From NCBI GenBank assembly GCA_964035575.1, contig OZ037858.1, forward strand, positions 992,001-1,056,000: a stretch of 64,000 bases of DNA, written 5' to 3'. The notes beneath the pieces were generated by a model. That model had not been told where the DNA came from. It saw only the letters and a program-made list of their open reading frames with translations, and did no database searches. Positions 40,403 through 52,200 of this stretch are shown here, in pieces. Both the position numbers and the translations under genes were made by a program. Source of the stretch: Rhynchopus sp. YZ270_cl-10 (Eukaryota; Euglenozoa; Diplonemea; Diplonemida; Diplonemidae). Position 1 is the first letter of the stretch. The number at the start of each line of letters is the position of its first letter.

Positions 40403-43400
40403 ATGTCAGGCGAAGAGGAAGAATTCGTCACAGTGACGAATGAGGACGTGGAGACGAGACAAGACGAAGACGAAGCTTGGTACACAAAGGCAGAGTTCCA
40501 AGAGTTCTACATCGACGATTGGGAGGAGAAATGGGAGGCCGCTGGCCGTCGTGCTGTTGCTGATGATAATGGCCCACCGGGCCTTGTACCCTTTCCCAGC
40601 CCAGAAAAGGAAGGCGTACCTAGATTTGGATTTGGAAAAACAGAAGCACGTCCCACCTTGGAAACTTTTGAGGGTTCTTCGGCTGCACCAGTGGAGGCAG
40701 CGCTCCCTGTGTTCGGGATGCCACTGCCCACCTTCGCAGACAAGGTGGCAAAGTCTGAGGAAGTTGAGGAAGTCGAAGGCAAGGTGCACGTGGAGGAGAC
40801 AATTGTGAAGGAGGAGACAGGCAACCTTGTGTGGTGCTGCACCAAGTGCGGCACACCAAAAAGGTCTTTGGTTGGCGCACATCTGGCAGCCAAGGAGAGT
40901 ATCTCCTCGCAATGTGGGTCCAAGCACTGCAGCCACAAAAAGCGCAACTTCACCAAAAAAGACGTTTCCAAGAAAACCGCCGACAAGGAAGACACATCAT
41001 CGACAAAAGCTGCCGCTGACACAAAGCCTGCAGACAAGGCAGACGTGTCGAACCCTTTTGGAGCCAGCAGCGCCTTCACCTCTCAGAGCAACATTACCTT
41101 GGAAAGCAAAACAGCTGCCACAAACGTATTCACAAGCACTGCAAGCACAGCACCGAGCAGCAATCCGTTCGGTACACCGGCCGCACCAGGGAAAGCTTCC
41201 GCAACCTCGTTCTTCAAGGACACCCCTGCAGCTGCATCGAACCCTTTTGCGGGTGGGTTTAACGCACCCACATGCGTGAGTGACGCATCGCCCAAGAAGT
41301 CTGTCAGCAACCCTTTTGCTTCTTCTGCTGCCAAGGAAACCCCTGCAGCTACGGGAAGCAACCCTTTTGCATCATCTTCAGACGCCAAGCCAGCAGCTTC
41401 CAACCCTTTTGCAGGAGGATTCAACAGTTCCACTGACTCATCACCAAGGCAGACCTATCCTAGACCATTTGCTGGCGCTGCATCCACAACAGGAAGCAAC
41501 CCTTTTGCTGCTCCTTCTGCTGCCAAAGACACCCCTGCAGCTACGGGAAGCAACCCTTTTGCATCATCTGCAGATGCCAAACCAGCAGCTTCCAACCCTT
41601 TTGCAGGAGGATTCAACAGTTCCACTGACACGTCCCCGAAAGAGACACCTGCAGACAACCCTTTTGCTGGCGCTGCATCCACAACAGTAATCAACCCCTT
41701 CGTCGCACCAAAGAGTCCTCTTCGCCCAGTTGCAGAGCCAATTGTGACTGAGGGCACACAGTGGAAGTGCTCGAAGTGTGGTGAAAAGAAGATTATGACA
41801 GGTGCACACCTTGCTGCAAAGACGCAGATCAACACCCAGTGCGGATCGAAGCAGTGCAGCCACAAAAAGAGACAGTTCGACCGTGTCTCTGCAGACGCAG
41901 CACCAGCAGAGAAGGAAACTCCCGCTGCGGTCGCACCAAAGCCCGCCCCCGTCGTGAAAGAGACGAAGAAGGAGGAACCTGCAGCAAAAGCAAACCCGTT
42001 CGCGTCTGGCTTCGACGTCAGCGCACCTGTGGTGCCATCAAACTTCAGTTTCCAAGAGGCGCTGAAGACAAACGCAGGCACCTTCGCAAAGCCGGCACAG
42101 ACAGGTTTCGGTTTTCCAAGTATGTTCACACACAAATATGCATGTCCAAATTCTCATTCAACAGCAACCGCACCGAAGCCCTTTGGGGCAGCCGCTCCGC
42201 CAGTTGTTGTGCCTGCTGCAACGGTCATCACACCGACAGTTGTGCCTGCTCCTGCACCATCTGTGGGTGTGTCAGGCCTGAAGGTGTCCACCCTCCCTGC
42301 AGGATTCAAAGGAAACAAGGTATGGAAAGAACGGACGAGGTGGTTATGTTTCGCTCTTGATGATATACTGTGTGATCACTTCTCTTTCTCCCACAGAGTC
42401 CTAAGGTTGGTTCTGGTTACCTCGGAAAGACGCTTGTGTCTGCATTGACAGCTCCGAAGCTGCCCTCAAACTTCTCCCGTGCAGTGATCTCCTCGAGGGT
42501 ATGTTGCCACAAAGGCTGTTTGGTTGTTTGTCTTTTTATTCACCACTCTCCACTATCCACTATTCCACCCCACAGAGCATCAAATACCTGACACCGGCGA
42601 TGCTCGGGCTTTCGGAGGCTGCTGCGTCACGGAAGGCTGTGGACAAGGATGCGTTCGATGAGGGGCGTTCTGGGGATTGGAGATGTGCAGGCTGTGACTC
42701 TGTGAAAGAGTTCACGAAAACAGCGCATCTTGTTGGGAAGAAGACTGTGAACAGCAAATGCGACGAATGTGGGAAGAAGGATATCAAATGGGTGCCAGTT
42801 GCAGCAGACGTTGTGAAGGTATGTTTGCACATGAGTTCGTTCAGCACAACTCAACACTCCACACACTCAACAGGGATCAAAGGAGTTCACTCGGTTTGAA
42901 TTTGGCGGCAGTGCGGCGGCCCCAACGAACGCTTTCAACATTGGTGCAAGCAGCGACAGTGCTGGAGGTGCGTTTGACTTTGGATCTGCAACAGCGTTTT
43001 CGAGCAGCTCTGCGAACTTTGGAACCACCACGTCTTCGTTTGCACCTGCGAGTTCTTCAAGCACGAACGCGTTTGGTTTTGGAAGCACACCTGCATTCTC
43101 GGCACCGTCGGCAACACCGGCACCGTTTGGTGCAACAAGTGGAGGCTTTGGGGCATCGACTTTCACAGCCTCATCGTCAAGCACAGGGTTCGCAAGCGGC
43201 TCTGCTTCGGGCTTCAGCAGCAATCCGTTCGCCTCGTCTGCTGCCGCGACCACCACTCCTCAGAAACCCGCTGCTGCTGCACCCACTGCAGCAGCCCTTG
43301 CCAAGGGACCTTTGTACAGGCCAGAGCTTGACGACGGTGTTGCTTACGAGATTGGTGCTGTTGGGGAGTGGTTGTGCTCAAAGTGCAAAGGAGCAAAAAC

Positions 43401-45678
43401 GATGAAGGCACCACCGGCAGCACTGAAGGGTAAGGTTTCTCTGTCGAGCCAGTGTGCCTCTTGCAACAAGTCCACCACACACAAGTGGACGCCAGGCGAC
43501 TCATTTGTGGCGACCACTGCTGCACCCACTGCAGGTGGCTTTGGCAAACCAGCAGCAACAAGTGGAGGCTTCGGGGCATCGACTTTCACAGCCTCATCGT
43601 CGAGCACAGGGTTCGCAAGCAGCTCTGCTTCGGGCTTCAGCAGCAATCCGTTCGCCTCGTCTGCTGCCGCGACCACCACCCCTCAGAAACCTGCTGCTGC
43701 TGCACCCACTGCAGCAGCCCTTGCCAAGGGACCTTTGTACAGGCCAGAGCTTGACGACGGTGTTGCTTACGAGATTGGTGCTGTTGGGGAGTGGTTGTGC
43801 TCAAAGTGCAAAGGAGCAAAAACGATGAAGGCACCACCGACAGCACTGAAGGGTAAGGTTTCTCTGTCGAGCCAGTGTGCCTCTTGCAACAAGTCCACCA
43901 CACACAAGTGGACGCCAAGTGGTTCTGATGCACCTGCACCGACAACAACAGCAACTACACCGCAGAAGCCTTCTCCTGCTGCTGCTCCTGCGGCACCGGC
44001 TACAGGGGGCTTTGGCGGTGCCACACCAGCTGCAGGAGGCTTCGGCGCTGCCGCACCAGCTGCAGGAGGCTTCGGCGCTGCAGCACCGGCTGCAGGAGGC
44101 TTTGGCGCTGCCGCACCAGCTGCAGGAGGCTTTGGTGCTGCAGCACCGGCTGCAGGGGGCTTCGGCGCTGCAGCACCGGCTGCAGGAGGCTTTGGTGCTG
44201 CCGCACCGGCTGCAAGAGGCTTTGGCGCTGCCGCACCAGCTGCAGGAGGCTTTGGTGCTGCAGCACCGGCTGTAGGAGGCTTCGGCGCTGCCGCACCAGC
44301 TACAGGAGGCTTCGGCGCTGCCGCACCGGCTGCAAGAGGCTTTGGCGCTGCCGCACCAGCTGCAGGAGGCTTTGGTGCTGCCGCACCAGCTACAGGAGGC
44401 TTCGGCGCTGCAGCACCGGCTGCAGGAGGCTTTGGCGCTGCCGCACCAGCTGCAGGAGGCTTTGGTGCTGCAGCACCGGCTGCAGGGGGCTTCGGCGCTG
44501 CAGCACCGGCTGCAGGAGGCTTTGGTGCTGCCGCACCAGCTGCAGGAGGCTTCGGCGCTGCCGCACCAGCTACAGGAGGCTTCGGTGCTGCAGCACCGGC
44601 TGCAGGAGGCTTTGGCGCTGCCGCACCGGCTGTAGGAGGCTTCGGCGCTGCAGCACCGGCTGCAGGAGGCTTTGGTGCTGCCGCACCAGCTGCAGGAGGC
44701 TTCGGCGCTGCCGCACCAGCTACAGGAGGCTTCGGTGCTGCAGCACCGGCTGCAGGAGGCTTTGGCGCTGCCGCACCGGCTGTAGGAGGCTTCGGCGCTG
44801 CAGCACCGGCTGCAGGAGGCTTTGGAAAACCGGCACCGGCAGCTGGAGGCTTTGGCGGCGCACCAGCTACAGGAGGCTTCGGCGCTGCCACACCGGCTGT
44901 AGGAGGCTTCGCTGCCGCACCAGCTGCAGGAGGCTTCGGCGCTGACACACCGGCTGTAGGAGGCTTCGCTGCCGCACCAGCTGCAGGAGGCTTCGGCGCT
45001 GCCACACCGGCTACAGGAGGCTTTGGCGGCGCACCGGCAAGTTCGTCCCCAGCAGCTGGGGATAAGGAGAAACAGATACAGTTCGCGATGGCTTGGCTCA
45101 CAAAACATTGGGTGGGGCGGGACGAGATGGAAAGAATTGCTAATAACGTGCTGCTAGCGAGCAAAACCGACCGGGCGGGGGTTCTGGGTGACAGGGTTGT
45201 GAGTTACAGCGGATGTGTGGGCATCGTGCGTTACGTGTCTAAGAAAAAAAATGATCGCACAGGTACGAGTCTGCAGGTCGAGTTGGACGGAGGTAAACAC
45301 TTTGGACTCAGAGACCTCTCCTCCACCGTCTTCTCCGCCTCTGAGGTGCCCATGGAGCTCCTCAACAACGTCATCACCCAATGTGTGCACATAAATCCTG
45401 CAGCCGGAGCTGGGTCCACGCCGAATCCGTTTGCATCTCCATCCGGAAACAACCCGTTTGCAGGGAACACCCACACGTTTGGTTCTGGACGTGCGCCATT
45501 CGTGCAGGTTGGCACTGTTCCGGGATTTGTGACCGATGCATCCTCGCCACCGAGCACAGGCACATACAAAGAAGGGGCCAAACACATTGCTGTGCACTTC
45601 CCGCCGTCGAGTCGTTCTGCAACCATTCATTTCCACATTGCCAACTCCAGCAGTGGGCCGGTCCTTACGACGCAGTAA
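40403..45678 (+). CDS. FG-repeat nucleoporin-like protein B with five zinc-binding-like modules (five exons, 1673 aa)
   Basis: Exons: 40403-42119, 42165-42319, 42397-42498, 42576-42818, 42874-45678, all with GTATG donors and CAG acceptors. Frame is kept across all junctions. An acidic N-terminus (GEEEEFVTVTNEDVET) is followed by module 1 (WCCTKC...SQCGSKHC, ~143-185), NPFA/NPFG repeats, module 2 (WKCSKC...TQCGSKQC, ~453-495), module 3 (WRCAGC...KCDECGKKDIKW, ~690-732), modules 4 and 5 (WLCSKC...SQCASCNKSTTHKW, ~905 and ~1045) and about 35 copies of a ten-residue GAAAPAAGGF repeat (~1114-1460). The tail has a CAP-Gly-like stretch (GIVRYVSKKK, LQVELDGG) and ends with HIANSSSGPVLTTQ. It probably acts at the nuclear pore, given the FG content; this is inference. 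The first intron is 45 nt and in frame, so it could be retained without a frameshift. Confidence 0.85.
43998..45037 (+). repeat. 30-bp coding minisatellite
   Basis: About 35 tandem units of 30 bp, each coding G-F-G-A-A-A-P-A-A-G or a close variant (APATGG, APAVGG, APAARG). Variants recur in higher-order blocks of several units, which points to unequal exchange. The degenerate repeat leaves the opposite strand open for over 400 codons, which is not a gene. Toward the 3' end units are irregular (shorter GGAPATGG and GADTPAVGGFAA forms). Confidence 0.9.
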
Positions 45679-46245
45679 AGGGGTTGTTTGCATCTACAGC
45701 ATTATTCGGAAGCGTGGGCGAGTCTGGCGTGGCTTGGATACATTCGCGATACCAGAGCCTGGTGCCAGGGGGGGTATTTGCGACCACCACACATACGTTT
45801 GGTTGTGGTGACAGATAGGTAGAAGAACAGTCTTGTTTCAGTCATTTGGGTTGGTGTAACAGAAAGAGCGTGGATGACGTGGGTATTCGCGAGATATTGA
45901 CAGGTTCCTCCAATTATCATGCGCTTGTGTCACCGAGTATCTCGACAGACGTGATTCCATGTTGTTTGCGACCGTGTGCATACACACGACTGTCGCAACG
46001 TACGACAATATCATTACTTTGAGCCACGTGTCCGGGAGGTACCTGCTGATCAAGACACTGAGGCGTTATGAAAAATCCAGCCACGTTGCTATAGCAATGG
46101 CACACCTGGTATCATAACGTGTTTCATAGATTATTATGGGTGATGAACGTCTACAACAGAAGCAATTTTGAACGTTACTTTTTTTACCCCACACACGTCC
46201 CACCATAACACAGCACACTCCAGAAAACAAACAACACATAGGAAA
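45679..46245. other. Spacer between FG genes B and C
   Basis: No gene seen. The 5' end repeats the sequence after the stop at 38949, and 46050-46130 repeats 40030-40110, so the duplicated unit includes upstream DNA. It ends with CACACTCCAG plus an A/C-rich leader of 24 nt before the start. Confidence 0.6.
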
Positions 46246-49200
46246 ATGTCAGGCGAAGAGGAAGAATTCGTCACAGTGACGAATGAGGACGTGGAGACGA
46301 GACAAGACGAAGACGAAGCTTGGTACACAAAGGCAGAGTTCCAAGAGTTCTACATCGACGATTGGGAGGAGAAATGGGAGGCCGCTGGCCGTCGTGCTGT
46401 TGCTGATGATAATGGCCCACCGGGCCTTGTACCCTTTCCCAGCCCAGAAAAGGAAGCCACACCTAGCTTTGGATTCGGCGAAACAGAAGCACGTCCCACC
46501 TTTGAAACTTTTGGGGGTTCTTTGGCTGCACCAGTGGAGGCAGCGCTCCCTGTGTTCGGGATGCCACTGCCCACCTTCGCAGACAAGGTGGCAAAGTCTG
46601 AGGAAGTTGAGGAAGTCGAAGGCAAGGTGCACGTGGAGGAGACAATTGTGAAGGAGGAGACAGGCAGCCTTGTGTGGTGCTGCACCAAGTGCGGCACACC
46701 AAAAAGGTCTTTGGTTGGCGCACATCTGGCAGCCAAGGAGAGTATCTCCTCGCAATGTGGGTCCAAGCACTGCAGCCACAAAAAGCGCAACTTCACCAAA
46801 AAAGACGTTTCCAAGAAAACCGCCGACAAGGAAGACACATCATCGACAAAAGCTGCCGCTGACACAAAGCCTGCAGACAAGGCAGACGTGTCGAACCCTT
46901 TTGGAGCCAGCAGCGCCTTCACCTCTCAGAGCAACATTACCTTGGAAAGCAAAACAGCTGCCACAAACGTATTCACAAGCACTGCAAGCACAGCACCGAG
47001 CAGCAATCCGTTCGGTGCGGCGGCCGTACCAGGGAAAGCTTCCGCAACCTCGTTCTTCAAGGACACCCCTGCAGCTGCATCGAACCCTTTTGCGGGTGGG
47101 TTTGCCACACCTACACCCGCGAGCGACGCATCGCCCAAGGAGGCTGTCAGCAACCCATTTGCTCCTTCTTCTGACAAGGACACCCCTGCAGCTACGGTAA
47201 GCAACCCTTTTGCATCATCTTCAGACGCCAAGCCAGCAGCTTCCAACCCTTTTGCGGGTGGATTCGCCAATTCCGCTGACACGTCCCCAAAAGAGACACC
47301 TGCAGCCAACCCTTTTGCTGGCGCTGCATCCACAACAGCAAGCAACCCATTTGCTCCTTCTGCTGCTAAAGACACCCCTGCAGCTACGGGAAGCAACCCT
47401 TTTGCATCATCTTCAGATGCCAAACCAGCAGCTTCCAACCCTTTTGCAGGAGGATTCAACAGTTCCACTGAGACACCACCAAAAGAGACCCCTGCAGCCA
47501 ACCCTTTTGCTGGCGCTGCATCCACAACAGCAAGCAACCCCTTCGCCGGTGGTTTTGACGCTAAAAATACTGAGGCAGCGCCCAAGAAGCTGAATGTCGG
47601 AGCAGCACCCTTTGTTTTGCCGACTGCACCAAAGCCGGCAGAGGAGGCTACTACCGCCGCACCTAGCACTAACATGTTTGCTACTATTTCAACAAGCTTC
47701 TCTCCCTCCACCACCAGCGCTGCAGCACCAGCAGCAATGTTCCCCACCAGCAGCGACGCACCAGCAGCCTTCGTCGCACCAAAGAGTCCTCCTCGCCCAG
47801 TTGCAGAGCCAATTGTGACTGAGGGCACACAGTGGAAGTGCTCGAAGTGTGGTGGAAAGAAGATTATGACAGGTGCACACCTTGCTGCAAAGACGCAGAT
47901 CAACACCCAGTGCGGATCGAAGCAGTGCAGCCACAAAAAGAGACAGTTCGACCGTGTCTCTGCAGACGCAGCACCAGCAGAGAAGGAAACTCCCGCTGCG
48001 GTCGCACCAAAGCCCGCCCCCGTCGTGAAAGAGACGAAGAAGGAGGAACCTGCAGCAAAAGCAAACCCGTTCGCGTCTGGCTTCGACGTCAGCGCACCTG
48101 TGGTGCCATCAAACTTCAGTTTCCAAGAGGCGCTGAAGACAAACGCAGGCACCTTCGCAAAGCCGGCACAGACAGGTTTCGGTTTTCCAAGTATGTTCCC
48201 ACACAAATATGCATGTCCAAATTCTCATTCAACAGCAACCGCACCGGCGAATCCCATTGTGGCAGCCACTCCGCCAGTTGTTGTGCCTGCTGCAACGGTC
48301 ATCACACCGACAGTTGTGCCTGCTCCTGCACCATCTGTGGGTGTGTCAGGCCTGAAGGTGCCCACCCTCCCTGCAGGATTCAAAGGAAACAAGGTATGGA
48401 AAGAACGGATGAGGTGGTTATGTTTCGCTCTTGATGATATACTGTGTGATCACTTCTCTTTCTCCCACAGAGTCCTAAGGTTGGTTCTGGTTACCTCGGA
48501 AAGACGCTTGTGTCTGCATTGACAGCTCCGAAGCTGCCCTCAAACTTCTCCCGTGCAGTGATCTCCTCGAGGGTATGTTGCCACAAAGGCTGTTTGGTTG
48601 TTTGTCTTTTTATTCACCACTCTCCACTATCCACTATTCCACCCCACAGAGCATCAAATACCTGACACCGGCGATGCTCGGGCTTTCGGAGGCTGCTGCG
48701 TCACGGAAGGCTGTGGACAAGGATGCGTTCGATGAGGGGCGTTCTGGGGATTGGAGATGTGCAGGCTGTGACTCTGTGAAAGAGTTCACGAAAACAGCGC
48801 ATCTTGTTGGGAAGAAGACTGTGAACAGCAAATGCGACGAATGTGGGAAGAAGGATATCAAATGGGTGCCAGTTGCAGCAGACGTTGTGAAGGTATGTTT
48901 GCACATGAGTTCGTTCAGCACAACTCAACACTCCACACACTCAACAGGGATCAAAGGAGTTCACTCGGTTTGAATTTGGCGGCAGTGCGGCGGCCCCAAC
49001 GAACGCTTTCAACATTGGTGCAAGCAGCGACAGTGCTGGAGGTGCGTTTGACTTTGGTACCACAGCATCTGGCACGTTTGACTTTGGATCTGCAACAGCG
49101 TTTTCGAGCAGCTCTGCGAACTTTGGAACCACCACGTCTTCGTTTGCACCTGCGAGCTCTTCAAGCACGAACGCGTTTGGTTTTGGAAGCGCACCTGCAT

Positions 49201-52200
49201 TCTCGGCACCGTCGGCAACACCGGCACCGTTTGGTGCGACAAGTGGAGGCTTTGGTGCAGCCTCGTCTTCTGCAGCGTCATCATCAGCAAGCACGAACGC
49301 GTTTGGTTTTGGAAGCACACCTGCATTCTCAGCACCGTCAGCAGCACCGGCACCGTTTGGTGCAACAAGTGGAGGCTTCGGGGCATCGACTTTCACAGCC
49401 TCATCGTCAAGCACAGGGTTCGCAAGCAGCTCTGCTTCGGGCTTCAGCAGCAATCCGTTCGCCTCGTCTGCTGCTGCGACCACCACTCCTCAGAAACCCG
49501 CTGCTGCTGCACCCACTGCAGCAGCCCTTGCCAAGGGACCTTTGTACAGGCCAGAGCTTGACGACGGTGTTGCTTACGAGATTGGTGCTGTTGGGGAGTG
49601 GTTGTGTTCAAAGTGCAAAGGAGCAAAAACGATGAAGGCACCACCGACAGCATTGAAGGGTAAGGTTTCTCTGTCGAGCCAGTGTGCCTCTTGCAACAAG
49701 TCCACCACACACAAGTGGACGCCAAGTGGTTCTGATGCACCTGCGCCGACAACATCAGCGACTACACCGCAGAAGCCTTCTCCTGCTGCTGCTCCTGCCG
49801 CAGCACCCTGGGCTACCACAGCAACTGCCGCACCTGTGTCGCAGCCGGCCTTTGGCAGCACCCCAGCCTTCGGTGCGGGCTTTACCTCTTCAGCAACGTC
49901 TACCCCACAGAAGACACCTGCGTTCGGAGCCAACACATCTCCACAACCTGCGACTTCTTCCTGGGCAGCCTCCGCGACCACCACCCCTCAGAAACCTGCT
50001 GCTGCTGCACCCACTGCAGCAGCCCTTGCCAAGGGACCTTTGTACAGGCCAGAGCTTGACGACGGTGTTGCTTACGAGATTGGTGCTGTTGGGGAGTGGT
50101 TGTGTTCAAAGTGCAAAGGAGCAAAAACGATGAAGGCACCACCGACAGCACTGAAGGGTAAGGTTTCTCTGTCGAGCCAGTGTGCCTCTTGCAACAAGTC
50201 CACCACACACAAGTGGACGCCAAGTGGTTCTGATGCACCTGCACCGACAACAACAGCAACTACACCGCAGAAGCCTTCTCCTGCTGCTGCTCCTGCCGCA
50301 GCACCCTGGGCTACCACAGCAACTGCCGCACCTGTGTCGCAGCCGGCCTTTGGCAGCACCCCAGCCTTCGGTGCGGGCTTTACCTCCTCAACAACGTCTA
50401 CCCCACAGAAGACACCTGCGTTTGGAGCCAACACATCGTCGGCATTCAGCGCAGCCTCCGCCTTCTCAGGTGGGCTGGGTGGTGAAGGCACACAAGCCAA
50501 GCTGGGAAGTGTCAACGCTTTCCAGAGTGCGAGCTCTTCAGCAAGCTTTGCAAGTGGCTTCACAAGTGCTGCGCCAGCAAAACAGCCAGAAGCGGCAAAG
50601 CCGACTCCAGTGCCGGAAGCGACACCACCCGCACCTGCTGTCCCAGCAGCAACGCAGCCAAAAGCAGACGTATCCGCTGGACTGAGTGAATCCCTTCAGG
50701 AAGTGGTGGTAGGCCTGGCTGCAGCCCTCAAGGTGCAGACGCAGAAGGTAGGCGACCTCCAGCGCAGGTTTGACCAGTCCGAGAAGAGTCGCCGTTCCGA
50801 GAAGTCAAAGAAGAAGGAGGAGCGCTCGAAGCACACTGAGATGCTGAAGTTGCTCCAGGAGCAGCTGCGTGCACAGAACGAAGTCTCACGCCAACAGGTC
50901 GAGATCATGAACCGCCAGCAGATTGACATCCGCGCGGTTCAGGTGGAGGTGGCGAAGAAGACGCACACGGAAGACGTAGAGCGTCCCATACGGCAGATTG
51001 CACTGCCGACAGACCCGAGGGAGCGTATCGAGCGAGTGGAGTCTGAGTGCACAGTGGTTGAGAACGCCATGTGGCGTGGGCTCACCACGGCGCGCACGTT
51101 TGTTGCTACGCAACGTGCGGTTGAGTCGTACTCGGCGGGGATCTGCGAGCTGGCGTCGAAGATGCGCGCACGTCTGGAGACAACACACCGCACCCTGCAG
51201 CAGATGACTGTTGCTGCACGCCAGCAGCGTGGTGCGGCACGGGCTGACATCGACAGTGCGGAGAGGCAGCTGCAGGCCCTCAAGACCATGCTGCCGAACA
51301 GCGAAGAAGAGTTTGTCTCCTCGGGCCTCCTGCAGGTGAAGGCAACCATCCGCGACATGGTTGTGCACATCAGATCGCTCCTCGTTGCTGCCGAGTACCG
51401 TTCACAGGGCAAGACCCCTGTCGCTGTGCTCGAGGCACCTCCCGTCCAATCTGCGACTGCACTCTCCAGAAACACATGCTCGCAGTGGCAGTCCACATTC
51501 ACCCCCAACGCGCAAGCTACACCCGGTGAGGACGTTGCACGCAAGTTGTCCATGGGGATGATCAAGGGAAGCACGCCTGAGGGTATGGAACCAACACCAC
51601 CAGGTCTTAACCACATCCACACAGGTGCCACGGCTGGGAAGAAGGGATTCACGACAGCACACTTCGGTGCGTCCAGGATCACACCCGAGCTTGAAGCCAT
51701 TCTGCGGGTGACGAACACTGAAGCACAGTCGGGACTCCTTGAGGCCCACGACATCTGCGACGTGGAGACACTCAGAGACTGCAAGCAGAAGGACCTGGAA
51801 CGCATTGGGTTCAACTTGGGGCAGGTATGTTGGCTACGTTTCTACATCTGCGTCCACGTTCTATTCACCTTTTTCCAAACAACCCCACACAACCACAGGC
51901 TCTGCGTCTTATCAACAAAGTTAAGCCAAAGGCGAACCTGCGGGCCGAGATCGAAGCGCAGAAGGCTGAGCCAGCCTTCCCGTCTGCGAAGGCAGCAAAG
52001 CCTGAGGAGGTTCCGAGGACCGCTCCCTCGAAGCCTACATTCGCAGACACCAAGCCTGATGCAAAGTCCACACCGTTCGGTGGTGCTAAGGGCTTCGGGG
52101 ACGCAAAGCCCACTGACGCAAAGCCAACCACGTTTGACTCCAGCCCCGCATTTGGAGACGCAAAGCCCACTGACGCAAAACCTGCATTTGGAGACAAGCC

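Noticed and set aside
43767-45164. A 465-codon open frame on the minus strand across the FG minisatellite
   Set aside because: It is the mirror of the 30-bp repeat: the unit happens to lack stops in several frames. Composition is pure PKPPAAGAAA and it disappears at the repeat edges.
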